Notes: generated by a model from the letters alone, not told the origin. A stretch of DNA of 64,000 nucleotides from Chytridium lagenaria (GCA_025449115.1 JAHLKC010000054.1:124001-188000), one strand, 5' to 3'; positions 11,722 through 23,890 are shown, counted from the stretch's first letter. Made by a program: numbers and translations.

Positions 11722-13141
11722 TCAGACGGCGACCTTCAAACGCTCTAACCACGGTTCTGCAAACAGAGCCTCGAACTCCACCATATGCTCTGATCGAAGG
11801 CCTATAATGACATCGATGCTGCCAGGCGTGCCATACTCTGCATCAGCAAATATCGTAAATCCATCCAGCACCGGGATATAAGGTGGACCAGCGAAGCGAG
11901 GCTGACCAAATCCAAAGTCGGCATCCCTTAAACCCATGCCGACCCACGACGTGATGAGGAAATCGTTGCCGAGAAAGTAATTTGCTCGTAGAGTAACGCT
12001 GGTAGGGCCACCTGGGGCTGTCGAGACCAAGCGTTTGGCGTCTTCGAGGTATTCCGGCGTCATTTGGGAAATGGCCATCCGAATCTTTCGGGCGGTGGTG
12101 GTGAGCGAGTTGACGGGGTCATCGCGATAACGTAAAAGATCGGTCGTCTTGTGTGAAGATAGAGCGTTGAAGATGGCGTTTCCAGAGTACCATGAAGAGA
12201 TGGGTGGGTTGAAACGTTTTCTTCCGTTCACGCCAGTGTTGTGATGAATCTCCTCCGTCTCTGGACCGATATCTCGTGCCATGGTAGCAAGGGAGAGAAT
12301 ATGAGCTTGAAGGCAATCAATATGGCTGACAAAAGAGTCGGTGTCCCGTTGCGCGTTAATTGTTGCTGTGCAGCTTTCTTAAGCTCCGACTGAAACTCTC
12401 TAGAGACATGGAAAACCTTGTGACTGGCATGCCGGCATGCGAAATTCCCCATCTCCAGCGCCGGAGGCGTTATAGTTTTTAAGGTGTACTCTGGGTGAGT
12501 AATCGAGGACCCCTCTAAGCTTTGCGGGAACAAGCGAGATCGATCATGTTCCAGATTTGGTATATGTGCGCCATCACGGTAGCATCGTGAGAGGACATCG
12601 ATGAACCGGAAAATGCCCTCTCCGTCGAAAATTGAGTGACTGGTAGCAATTCCCAGAGCCATCGCGCCGTCTCTCAAAAAGTGAATTGGATAGCAAACAC
12701 ATATTTGCCTTCTGAAGATGGAGGTAGAAGATCCCTTGACAGCTTATTCATGTCTCAATGGGTTCTCTTGGGAGCACGTCTTCTAGCGTAGCGTCTGACC
12801 ATGACGCAGTGATGAAGCGACAACCTTCATCCGTCAGAAGTATCTTTAAAGCGTCAGGCCTGGTAGATCACTTGAAGACGATGCTGGTGCAAATCTTCCC
12901 GATAGAAAGGGATAGAGCGCTAGGCCCTTCCGAAAGCTTGCCGCACCTTGTTCATGTCGTAGTTTTGAGATGGAGGAGGGGTAGGGAAGACGTAGAGGAT
13001 GTTCAGGCCAAAATTACTACAGAAGCCGTCCATCGGCGACAGAATCATTTCGTTCTCGGCAGGGTGGTCTACGGGCGATGGCTCGTATCCATTATCCTGT
13101 GAGATTCTCACAATCTCTTCCTGCTGTCTGATGACAGGCAT
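11722..13141 (-). CDS. BAHD-family acyltransferase (PF02458-like), frame broken
   Basis: Transfers an acyl group from acyl-CoA to an alcohol or amine. The catalytic HxxxDG motif is seen as SHSIFDGEG (near 12640). The structural DFGWG motif appears as DFGFGQP near 11900, one aromatic substitution from consensus. N-terminal LSPMDGF, LNILYVFP and NYDMNKVRQAFGRAL-type motifs and the central NGRKRFNPP with SSWYSGNAIF also fit the family. The likely start is the ATG at 13141. At least five one-base breaks are needed to read it through (near 12917, 12850, 12757, 12675 and 12350). Length is close to the usual 430-480 residues. Substrate cannot be predicted; fungal relatives include trichothecene acetyltransferase-like enzymes. 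No biosynthetic partner is adjacent. Confidence 0.75.
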
Positions 13142-13401
13142 TCTTTGCTTCAAGACGAGGTTTATTGGAGAAAAGGAATAAATTGTGTTCATCTGGATGG
13201 TGACCTCACAAAACAACATCTGTCAGGGATCCGGAGCTTTCACCAACGCCCACGGCACCAGCTCAATCTACCACCACCACAAAGTCACCCTCCCCAGACA
13301 GCCTCTACAAGGCATCCGCTCACTCTCCTTCCAGTTATCACAGACCGCTAACCTGCACAAACTCAAGACACTCACCTTACGAAAGAACTTCTCGGACAAG
13401 C
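13142..13401. promoter_or_regulatory. Divergent spacer between BAHD and Naa50-like genes
   Basis: In the frame of the Naa50-like gene the bases from about 13204 are already open and S/T/P-rich, but no ATG was found before 13402. The coding region may therefore begin upstream through an unrecognised exon. Confidence 0.3.
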
Positions 13402-14885
13402 ATGAACGGGAGCCGTGCTGAATCGCCATGGTCGTCGACAGAATCCTATGCTTCTGTCTTGCAGAGCAGAATACGTCCGGGATACCAGGGACTGGTTGAC
13501 GAGTACCCTCCTGGCTCGCCCATGATGGTACCGACTCCGATGACTTCTGAGGATTGGAGTCAGTCGAATATGAGAGTATCTAATAGCATGACTATGGCAT
13601 CTTCACGATATGCATCAGAAAGCCTGTCAGAGCTAACGTCAAGCCGCATTCTTCCCATTCTCCTATCCCTTCTTCTAATCATCACAACCCGACTACTCCA
13701 CCTCCCTTTCATCTTCATGGAAGTCCCATCCACTTACAAGCAGCCCCCTCAGATAGCCGAAGCACTCACATTGAATCTTCTTATGATCGCCATCGGCACC
13801 GCTCCACTCAACCTCCGCATTCCCGAATTCCCCGAAAACCATTGAGTGTCATCCCGGCTGCACCTCCACCACCTTTTGACGTTGTAACGGCCACCGTTCA
13901 CACCACTACAAAGGCAGCAGGAAAAATCGTCATGGCGTGCCCCAACAATCTATCTATTCCTGTACTGCGGAGACTTAATTCTGTCCTCTTCCCCATTCCG
14001 TACAATGACCGATTCTATACTACTGTTTTGGAAAATTGGATCTTGCCGTCTTGGTATGCTAAGTTTGTTCGATTAATTTAACAATACATACTTATACTGA
14101 CTTTCTTATCGGTTGGTAGCATTTTATAACGAGGAGTGCATTGGAGCGATTTCGTGCAGGAGGGAACCTTTAACATTACAACCGAGTGATAAAAGAGTTA
14201 AAGTTTACATTATGACGCTAGGAGTCCTCGCACCGTATAGAAGACTTCAAATCGGTAAGTATTGCAATCGCTTCTTCTAACCTGGCTAACTTAATCTCAA
14301 GGCACCCTTCTTGTTGAGAGTGTCATCTCCCGTTGCCAAGCTGACCCCTACATCGATCACTTTATCCTTCACGTTCAAACAACTAACAGGGAAGCAATAC
14401 GGTTTTACAAAGCGAGAGGTTTTCGCGTTGAGGAAAGAGTTGACGGTTATTATAACTTAAATAAGGGGGTTGATCCGCCTGATGCGTATCTCCTTCGACG
14501 GAACTTGGTGGGCAAGAAAGCGGAACGAGTACAGACTCCACCGCCTTCTCAAAGTGAAGCTGTGCCTTCGGCCGTTGGATTGCCGAGATGTTCTTCACCC
14601 ACACCTCCAAATTCGTCGCCTGCTATGGGGGAGAGTTTGGTTGAGACTAAAAATTTATCCAGCTGTCCGAAGGAAAAGAGCTCTCCAAATCTTCCGCAAG
14701 AACAATTATGGCGAACTAATGATATTCAAACGACTTCTCCGTCTACGTCATCCTCTCCCGCAAGAGTTGATGTTACAACATTTATGCCTTTAAGAACACC
14801 ATCGATACCGGGACAATCTCCTTGGATGAATGTTTCAGGACCTCTTGGAAAAGCGTTTGCAAAGCAAGCAACCAGGGGGATGTGA
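13402..14885 (+). CDS. NAA50: Naa50-type N-terminal acetyltransferase with disordered extensions
   Basis: Naa50 acetylates N-terminal Met-hydrophobic ends and associates with the NatA complex. The GNAT core is unmistakable: LRRLNSVLFPIPYNDRFY (near 13970), then after a 14054-14120 intron FYNEECIGAISC, VYIMTLGVLAPYRRLQIG (acetyl-CoA loop), a 14253-14301 intron, and LHVQTTNREAIRFYKARGF with YYNL and PDAYLLRRNL. Homologues are about 160-170 residues. Here about 190 S/P/H-rich residues precede the core and about 130 S/P-rich residues follow it to the stop at 14885. The N-terminal extension needs a one-base correction near 13640, and the phase across the first intron is also off by one. The second intron and everything after it are clean. 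Confidence 0.8.
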
Positions 14886-15141
14886 AGAGTGGATGGGTGC
14901 GTTATTCTTATACGATATTTGAATATATCTGTAACATAATAATTTACATGAGAGAATTATGACTTTGATAATTTATTGTCTATGGCTTAAAGTACCTCAG
15001 CCATTTATATATTGTTAACACACTCTCGTTACGTGCATAGCACGTAATTATCGATATCATTGGCAGAAGAGAATGGAGAGCATTAAAAGTATAGGGTTTC
15101 GTACAATGTCCTTTCGTTTCTGAAGTTGAGGATTGAGCTGT

Positions 15142-16008
15142 TTATGAAACAGCGAGTGGAGGCAGCTTCGTGAAGGTGTATATCGGACCGGCATCAGGAA
15201 AATGCCGTTTAAGCTCTGTCTCCGACTGAGAGTAGAGAACAGCGCGATTGCCGATTCTAGAGACTACTTGACCTGCGGACAGTGTTATATTGACGTGATT
15301 AGAATTAGAATTTAACCTATGTATATTAGTGCGAAGCATACCTGTCAAAATATCAATGTTATCCTTCCACGCAGCAGAGAGTTCTCCTTGACTGCCGTAG
15401 ACCCCAAGCTTTCGCCGGTGTACGTTTGCTTCAATCACAGGTGTGTTGTTCGAGGCCATCTTTCTTTGAGGTGAAATGTAAAGCTGTGGAGGTTTGGGAC
15501 GTGATGGCAAGTGAAATCCGGAAGATCCTGAAGGTGTTTCTGGTATTGCAAGAGGTGCTAGCTTTGCAGATCCCGGACGTGCTCTTCTACCACCAGAGTC
15601 CGAATTTTGGCTATCAGTCTCTGCTTCTTCTGTTGGACGTTGTTTTCCGATATCTTCACTTTGCATGACATCGCTTAAGGTTGGGGTTTCCGGAAGTGCG
15701 GTCTCGACGACCTCATCACGCGGGAACAGCGCAATAGGTGCTCTACCAAAACGCGACACGATGAGAGGGAGCGGTTTCCGGATGACTGGATGGCCCTTTT
15801 TACCGGAAGGGAGGACGAGGGTGAGGTGTTTTCCGGCCGGAGGAAGTGTAGCGGGGGAGATGCCGTGGTTTGGGGATTGGGATTTTATTGAGATGGGGGA
15901 GGGAGTGGCGGATGTGGTTATGTGGGAGAGGGTGTAGTTTTGGGGAGAGAGCTCGTTGTTAATGAGAGGGATGTAGGAGTCGCGATATGTGGAGGATAGG
16001 CGCTGCAT
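15142..16008 (-). CDS. Unknown 265-residue protein
   Basis: Two exons, 16008-15342 and 15272-15142, join in phase (intron 69 nt, GTATGC...CCGCAG) and are fully open, giving 265 residues. The start at the ATG at 16008 gives MQRLSSTYRDSYIPL; codons upstream are open but lack a second good ATG. The N-terminal two thirds is S/P-rich; the last 70 residues are more ordered, with LGVYGSQGELSAAW and RHFPDAGPIYTF. No signal peptide or membrane segment. I do not recognise the family. The STYRDSY-type N-terminus faintly resembles small axonemal microtubule-associated proteins, only a guess that would fit a zoosporic fungus. Confidence 0.55.
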   Translation of the reverse strand: MQRLSSTYRDSYIPLINNELSPQNYTLSHITTSATPSPISIKSQSPNHGISPATLPPAGKHLTLVLPSGKKGHPVIRKPLPLIVSRFGRAPIALFPRDEVVETALPETPTLSDVMQSEDIGKQRPTEEAETDSQNSDSGGRRARPGSAKLAPLAIPETPSGSSGFHLPSRPKPPQLYISPQRKMASNNTPVIEANVHRRKLGVYGSQGELSAAWKDNIDILTGMLRTNIHRLNSNSNHVNITLSAGQVVSRIGNRAVLYSQSETELKRHFPDAGPIYTFTKLPPLAVS

Positions 16009-17367
16009 ATCGAGGTGAGATAAAGTTGATTTAATTATATATATCAAATCCTTACATCATCATCCTTCTTCGGAAACCAACTTCCTGTAGTCAAGAATGA
16101 ACGCTTTGCTCTTATTCTAGCGAATTCCTCTCGTGTCTCTTTTAAACTTATCTACTTTACATGTAAGCTACACTGAAGCAAAGTTTCGTTTGTTTGCGCA
16201 CCTTTGGCTTTTGAAAGGCAATTTCCGATGTGGTGTGGTAAATAGGGTTGAGGTCGACAAAGATCTATATATACAAAAAAGCTTTTAAAATTCTGTTCAA
16301 TGAGATAAGACTATAATCAAGACACTAACCCCATGGTCTGGGAGCTGTTTCCGTTGCGGTGATACTCTAGCAGTGGCCATTTTGACTTTAACCAAACCCA
16401 AATATGAGAAGACGGAAAGCTAGTGCCTCCAACTCCGACCTTGGTACAAGCTGGTGTTTGAAACCGTGCGTCGATGACCCGAGATCGATCACGAAGTGTG
16501 GTTGGTCTCAAGTTCAAGGGATATCCATCAACTCTAGTCGCTTTTTTGCAATGTCGATGGTGGTTGCGATATGTGGTGAACGAGCCGATACGTTTATCAA
16601 AACTTTATCGACTTGACGAAGTCTGCAATGACAGATAATCGATCAAAAGTCTCGTGCTTTAGGCTTCGCAATGCCGTGATGAAGAAAGCTTTCTCTGCCC
16701 AAGATATATTTTGAGGATAACTTATGAATTGATTGACTACACTGCATGCAAAAGGGGATTGGCGCATTCGATTTTCGCTCCAGAAGGCCGGCGGTGATCA
16801 CGGAAAATGTGGTTTGGAACCTTCGCTGCTACTAACGGGGACGCGTCGATAAAAGGCTGAGATCACCGTGTCATGGTTTTGTGGAAAGCAGACTGCGGCT
16901 CCTGACTCATGTGTCGGGAAGGATTCTTCGATGCTGAGGGATATCCTTATATTACACATTGTTTTTATAAATAATAAAACATATGAAAACCTGGCTCGTT
17001 GCTCGTGTCAGTAGTAAAAAGCAGCGCGAGCAGCCGTTGAATATTGTCCCAATGTCGAATTACGATTTATGGACGGTGAGCAGTGAACCGTGCCGTGGAT
17101 GTCTAATTAGCAGATTTTCGAAAGTTGTTGAAACTCGCCTGGATGGCAGCCGCATGGGCAGTGTGAGACTATTGCCCAGCCTCAAACTTTCTCAGAAGGG
17201 CATCGTTTCACGGATATTGCAGCAAGCCAGCAGATCAAGACAAAGGGGATTTTTCCGAGGCGTGTTCTATCTGGTCTGCACTGCAGTGTTCCAACCAACT
17301 TTTTCTCAGATCAGCGTCTGCTCCCATTTACGGCGATTGAACGCCGACATAATCGTCGTCCAAAGGC
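16009..17367. other. Intergenic region, 1.36 kb
   Basis: Upstream of two divergent genes. Several short open frames exist, including 132 codons at 16983-17381, but none shows conserved motifs or matches the codon style of the neighbours. No RNA gene was recognised. Confidence 0.35.
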
Positions 17368-20300
17368 ATGGAGACGCCTGAGCTCAACCATCAACGGTCA
17401 AAGTCCGCTGATATTCAGTCCCTTAATGCAACCTCTGCCTCGGACCTGGCACCAACAATTAGTCCGCAATCCGTGACGGAGCTTACAGACCGCCTGGGTG
17501 CTGGACCCACTCTTCCCTGGAACCCCCATCCCCCAACCGCATATCTGCAACCAAACAATGCAGGTCCAGGAGACGTTCGAAGAAGATCAGCAGATCCCGC
17601 TATCCCTGTCTGGCCAAATCAAGGGGTTATTATGACGTCAAATACAACGGGGGTGGCCTCTGCTCGACCACCCGCTCCACCGAATTGGCCACCTCATGGA
17701 TACCTTGCAAACGGAGTACCAGTACCGTATCCCATGATGCCGTATGGTCCAACTCAGGGATGGCCTCAGCGACCTCCTTATATGGGCCAGCCTTATCCAC
17801 AACAGTATGCAGGGTACAACTTGGCGAATAATCGGCAAGCTTCCCCTCAAGTACCTCCTCCTCCCCCTCCTATAACGAAATCTAACAGCACCGCCGACAA
17901 GGAGCGTGAAAACATGATGATCCGCGCTCGGTTGAAAGGCTTAGGTAAGTCCTTACCATATGAATTCTTTGCATGCTGAACGTTAGAAAGATCGGTCCGT
18001 CATTGAGAACTCGACAGCGATCAAGGGAAACAACACCACACAAACAAATAGTACCTCACATCAACAACGGGTCGCCGCTGGTCCGGCACCCACCTACCAG
18101 CAGTCTCAATGGCAATCTCCATACCCAAATCCCCATAGTATGCCAGCCAGGCCTGCACTGCAACAACGAGTACCTCCACCTCCGCCATCTCCAAACCAAA
18201 TCCCTATCATGCCTTACTCATCTCAAATGTACTCTGGCTCATACGGTCATCCTCCCTCGCCAAATGCCGTCATGCCACCATCTCCATCTTCGTCAATGCA
18301 TCAACCCCCACCTTCTCCTCTTCTGGACCCTTCCCAGAAAAACTTGAACCGGCTATCCGTCTCAAGTATCTCCAGTCTTGGCGGGGACTTTTCAGGAAGC
18401 GCTCCCAACGCTCTTTCAGATTGGTACCTCCGTTCCATGCAATTCCCAAGCGCGCCTTCACATCCACAATATCAACGATCACCAACATCACCCGCCATGC
18501 CCCAATTTCCACTTCCAGGAGTCCCACATCACGAGGATTCACGAAAACTCACAGCAGGAGCAAGGGGTCCATCCAGACCCATGTCGGTGGTTTTTATGAG
18601 TGAACCAAAGGCGGATAACTTTTTGCCAGAGAGGTCGACGAACGTGTCGGCAAATTTTCCGGCGATGAATGAGGAGGACGGGACGGCGCTGTCGAATATT
18701 GTATTGTTGGTGAGATCGCCGTCAGGCCGGAGGGCCTCGACGCCGGCTGCTCTTTCGATGGAGAGAGGGAGAAGGGTGGAAAGGAAGGAAGAGCTACAAG
18801 GGGTGGATCAGAGTCTTAAAGTTGTGAGCAATGCACCAGTCCCTGCTCTTGAAGTGGATAATACTGTGACTATCCATGAAGCGAATCCTGGGAACGTTGA
18901 TCCTGCGAAAACGGAGCCACAGGGTACTTTTGAAGAAAAAGAAATTGGTTTTGATACCCGTTCCTTTGATGCCTCTCCTTCCATATCCCCTTTCTTGCCG
19001 GCACCCGTAGAGAGTACTGCCACAATGGACACTGATGAATATGACAATATCTCCATGCCACCTCCCGCTCCACATCCATACACAAATCTAGATAGACCTC
19101 TCAGCGTCTCTTCTCTCCGTTCAAGACTATCCGACCCCGAACTCTCCTCCCTCTCCCGCTTTTCCCGCTTTGGATCAATTACATCAAGCGCTTATGATAC
19201 CTACGAGAGATTCCTGTATCTCGGCATCACCGGTAGACCTGATGGAACATTAGACCACCCTTCCTCTCTTCAACGCACGGCTGGTCTTGCGCGAACAGAA
19301 GAAGTATCATTACCACGGTATCCTTCTGTGAGGTCTCATGGAGTTGTTGACAGGAATTCAACCTTGGCGTCGTCTCAGGTGGCCTTTGATACTTACGAAA
19401 GGTTTTTGAGGTATGGCGTTACGGGGACTCATGTGGGGACACCTATACAACGCCCGATTAATGGAGGTGAAGAGGTAGCAGAGTCACCTCCAGATCACTT
19501 CAATCGCACTCCCAGCATGCGATCAACATCATCACATCGTCGACGTAGCTTGTCAGACCCAGATATTCTATCATCCATGTCACGGTATCCGTCTATCCGT
19601 TCATTTGGGGTGATGGATAGGAAGAGCTCTGTGTCGTCATCTCGTTTTGATACATTTGATCGGTTTCTACATTTTGGAGTCACGGGGCAAAGGGTCGGAA
19701 CACCTGTAAACGGTACAATGACAAGTAGGGCACCGGCGACCGTTGAAGATTGTGAAGATGAAATCGCAGACGCGCCACCCCCCGCACCACGTCCATTCGT
19801 ATCCCTAGATCGCCCATCAAGTGCCTCATCCTCCCTCAGACGCCGCCTTTCGGACCCGGACGTGGGCTCCCTCTACCGTCCTCCCTCCATTCGATCTCAC
19901 GGAAACCTAGATAGACAAGGATCCCTTTCCTCCACCCGGTTTGACACGTTTGACCGGTTCCTCCATTTCGGGGTGACAGGTCAACCTGTTGCCACACCCG
20001 TGCACACTACATTCGGAAGTCGTGGACTACTTTCCACAACTTCTAGTCACCTCTCTTCCGTCCAAGACGATGGAATTGTCCCACCCGCCCCTCGTCCCTT
20101 TCTACTCCGTGATCCCACTTCATCCACAAGCCTCACCTCAGATACAAGTTCAATAAGGTACCCCCGTTCCCATGGGAATCTTGACCGTAATGCTTCGGTG
20201 TCGTCAAGCCGGTTTGACACGTTTGATCGGTTCCTCCATTTCGGTGTGACGGGACATCGTGTAGGAACACCTATGCAAAATGTTTTCCCACGTGGTGGTG

Positions 20301-21040
20301 ACGCATCAGATGAGGATGTGATGCCACCTGCGCCGAGATACGTGTTTCTTGATGACAGATCGTCGATGCGACGGCGGAGTGACACGTCGTTGAGTCGAAG
20401 GGTTTCGATGCAATCGCAGAGGAGGGGTGTGAGTCTTGATAGAATGGATACGACGGAGAGAGGGGACGGGTTTGTTGGACCGGCGGTTGTTGTGCTTGAT
20501 GCTGGGGTTGTGGAGGAGGTGAGGAGGACGTATGGGGCAACGTCGCCGGAGGCTGTTGGAGGGGTTTTGATTGATGCAGGGAGACTTGCGGAGGTTGTGC
20601 AGAGGAGGGTGAGTGGGAGGGGGCATGGACGGGGACGGGCGAGGTGGAGAGGGGATGCGGATGAGGGTTCTAAGGATGAGGGTGGGAAGGATGGAGGTGA
20701 GTTTGCGATGGTGCTGGATAGAGGGGAGACGGAGATGGTATTGGGGATGGGCGAGGAGTTGAACAAGAGAGAGAATGCTTCTTCTATACCTTTTGTGGAT
20801 GAAGGAAATGTTGAAACGGAAACAGTCGAGCACGATATTGTGGTCGTCATGCCCCAGGAACCCCTTAAAGACGAAAGCCATTACACATCCATATCATCCC
20901 TTATCTCTGACACAAGTACCGCGCGTCCCATTTCCTCACCTTCCGTGTCAACACCATCCACCCCTAAACCCGTCCTTCGCGCGTGTTCGTTCACGGATCC
21001 GAAGATTCGTGCAACCCCGGACGCCACCACCACCCCCTAA
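17368..21040 (+). CDS. 1208-residue low-complexity protein with five FDTFDRFL modules
   Basis: Two exons (17368-17944, 17991-21040) join in phase, giving 1208 residues ending at TAA 21038. The first 350 residues are P/Y/Q/S-rich (MPYGPTQGWPQRPPYMGQP). Residues about 580-960 hold five copies of a module: an R-rich string with RLSDPD/E, then RYPSIRSHGxxDR, then FDTFDRFLHFGVTG followed by a GTP(V/I/M) tail. Core motifs start near 19191, 19383, 19647, 19941 and 20214. The motif is Y/F-D-T-Y/F-D/E-R-F-L-x-x-G-V/I-T-G. The tail is charged and rich in S/T. No enzyme domain is visible. The RxLSDP strings resemble basophilic kinase and 14-3-3 docking sites, which suggests a phosphorylated scaffold; this is inference. 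The same frame stays open after the stop to 21436 with S/R-rich coding-like composition, so the true C-terminus may lie near 21500. Confidence 0.65.
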
Positions 21041-21841
21041 AGCCGCGTCAGCGACGACACCACACCACCCAACCCCAACAAAGGTCACCGCCGGACGGTT
21101 TCATCGTCAAGCCAAAAATCGAGCACGTCAACGAGTTCCCCGAAACTGTCGATAGCGAAACGTTCGGCATCACCGAGTCCTCCTACGCCTGCTGTGGATG
21201 TAAATGGTCGTCGACCGTCGTTGACGGATGTGTCTGTGGAGGATGGGAAGGAGAAACGGAGGGTAGGGGTGAGGAACGACCGGTCGTCTAGTGTTGCGAG
21301 TTCTTTGACGGGGTTGGGAGGGAAGTGGGGGAGGAGGAGCCAGAAAGTCGGTTGGGGAGAGATCATCATTCGTTGCTGGGACTGGGGAAGTTGGGGGTGG
21401 GGCGGCCACTGGTTCTACAGGCGAAAAGGTGGGTAGTTCTGGAACGTCAACAAAGGAAGGTGGGGGTGTCAGGAAGATGTTTGGGTTTTGGGGACATTGA
21501 GATTGTTTTCTTTTCATGTAATGCGCGACTATGCGTGCTTTTGACGAGCCTCGTCGTTTTTAAAAGCTTTTTGGAATATGACATGACCTGATATTGTTTT
21601 AAGCCATTCATCAGAGGAAAGAAGATTGTATTTTTTGAAGTCCCTTTCCACACTTTCCTAAACGGGCAGCGTTTCAACCACGACTTTAAACCGTCAACGT
21701 CACACTGGCGTCTTGTCTTACTCAGGGTAAGGGCCCTTACCCAAAGTAGGAAACGTTTGGGGGGTCACATTAGAATCAGGCAAAGCTGTGACAGAGAAAG
21801 ATAGAACAAAAAAAGTATCCTCAACGAAACAGACGAAAACG

Positions 21842-23890
21842 ATGGAGACCTTTCTCATCCCGTCGTCATCCGTCATCATTGACGAAACCCAACGCCTCGG
21901 CTCCGGCGCATCGGGTGATGTCTTGAAAGCAACGTAAAACGTCATTCGGCGAAAAACCAGCAAAACTGATTCTCTTTCAAAGATACGCTAATGAACCGTT
22001 GTCCGTTAAACGGCTTAAACGGAATACCCATGCCGAGATGGAGGGAGTTTCGAGTGAAGCCCGTATACTCTCTAAACTAAATCATCCACGAATCGTCCGA
22101 TTCCTCGGCGTCATTGAACAAATCGACGACCTCGTTATAGTGATGGAGGTAAACAGCTCTTTCCCACAACACATCTAAACTTTGCAGTACCTCCCACTCG
22201 GCACCCTCCTGTCCTATTACCAAACGAATACTATCCCCTCTCTTTCGCTTCGCCATAGCCTCGCTAAAGACCTTGCAGCGGGGATGGCGTTTCTTGAGAG
22301 TGTGAAGGTGATGCATAGGGATTTGAAGAGTTTGAATGTATTGATGCATCGGGATGCGGATGAGGGGATGAGATGTAAGATTGCGGATTTCGGGATTGCC
22401 GTTGCGGGAGGGGAAGGGAAGGAGAAGGTGAGGGGGTCGATGGTTTGGATGGCGCCGGAATTGGTGAGAGGAGATGGGAAGACGGTGAGTGTTTACTTTC
22501 TTTTTTGGTGGTGATGCATGAATGATCCGTTGTTAAACAACGTTCTTTCCGTTCTTTTTTCCTTATTTAAAATTCCATTACTTCCGATCCGATCTTTGGT
22601 CGTTGAATGTTTATATAGACATACACCACACAATGTGATATATATTCATATGGTGTCGTCCTCACCGAAATCTACAGCTGGTCAGGTCCCTTCACCCTCC
22701 CCCTCCCCAACTCCGTCACGACCTCCTCCATGCCCATCTCATGACCTCCTCCCCACTCCCTCCCCAACACTACCCCACCGACGTCCCCACCCTCCTCTTA
22801 ACTCTCATAACCTCCTGCACGTCGCATACCCCATCCCTGCGTCCCACAACCTTTTCGCATATCATGAAAGAACTGGAAGAGATATCGGCAATGGTTATTA
22901 CGGAGACGGCATTTGATGTGACGGCCACGAATACGTTTGATGTGACGGCTACGAATATGTCGGGACGGTATATCGCGGGTTTGACGACGAACGTAGCGTC
23001 GGATAATACGACATCGCTGAATACATTGACTCCGCTATGGACGCGAACTGAGACCACGGATCCAGCAGTCCCTAACGTGACAACATTAACCTCTGTTTCA
23101 TCCACAACCACAAGACTTAATTCCTCTTATTCTCTCACCTCCACATCCCTCCACGCTATCCCAGAAAAACCAACCCCCCCACTCCCCTCCGTCCCAACAA
23201 GCCCGGACACCAACGACGACCTCACAAAACGTCGCAAAAAACATCTCTGCATCGCACTTCTTATCACAATTCTCATCGTAGTCATAACCGTTTCGGCAGT
23301 TCTCGCCGTTGTTTTATCCAAAAAGTCCGATTCGTCTGCATCCTCAAACCCAGGCTTATCCAACCCGAACCCCAACACCCCGGTTCAAACCATCACGGTT
23401 GATGAAGGTACTGCCGACACGGTGTCCATCTACCGCATTAAAGGTGAGGCTGGGAAATGTTTGACGATGCCGCGAAATGGGAACGCGTTGGAGACGTGTG
23501 ATGGGGGACGGGATGATCAAAAATTCAAGTTAACAAGTGAGTGTCCAATTGCGTTTAATGTTTTACTCATATTAATAGGCACAACTGTCCCCCTTACGCC
23601 GGGTTTCGTGAAATCGGTCAACGGGATTCTTCAAAGTCCAACATCGGGAAAATGTCTAGGGTTAAGCAAGGTGAGCGGCTTTGTTTTTTATTCCCTTTCA
23701 TGTAAGACTAAATCACTGCTAGTCGGTTTTCACGGTCAACGTGCCGGTTGGAATGAATTGGACGGTTTCTGACGGAAATTGTGATGGATCCGAGTTTCAG
23801 TTGGGAGGGCCGTTGGGGATTGTGAAGACGCTTGTGGTCACGCCCAGTTTTGAGTTGATCCTATCGGCGGATGATGGGATGTTGAGGTAA
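21842..23890 (+). CDS. TKL-like protein kinase fused to transmembrane helix and lectin-like ectodomain
   Basis: Six exons: 21842-21933, 21983-22148, 22188-22484, 22619-23536, 23579-23670, 23723-23890. They total 1733 nt, one short of a multiple of three, matching one lost base in the C-rich run near 22690-22705; corrected length is about 577 residues. The kinase domain (about 18-280) has all key elements: LGSGASGDVL P-loop, VKRL lysine, HRDLKSLNVL catalytic loop, ADFGIAV, WMAPELV, DIYSYGVVL. The HRDLKSLN string and hydrophobic insert resemble tyrosine-kinase-like enzymes. After a S/T-rich linker comes RRKKH and a single strong transmembrane helix (near 396-420). A C-terminal region of about 155 residues has GKCLTM...DQKFKLT and GKCLGLS...SEFQLG, reminiscent of ricin-type beta-trefoil repeats. 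RRKKH before the helix predicts a cytosolic kinase and an outward C-terminus. Possible surface sensor; ligand unknown. Confidence 0.75.

Noticed and set aside
16983..17381. 132-codon plus-strand frame before the 1208-residue gene
   Set aside because: No motif, overlaps the start of the better-supported gene in another frame, composition unlike coding sequence here.
20047..20881. Long minus-strand frames opposite the FDTFDRFL protein
   Set aside because: Antisense shadows of an S/T/R-rich gene; no start context or motifs.
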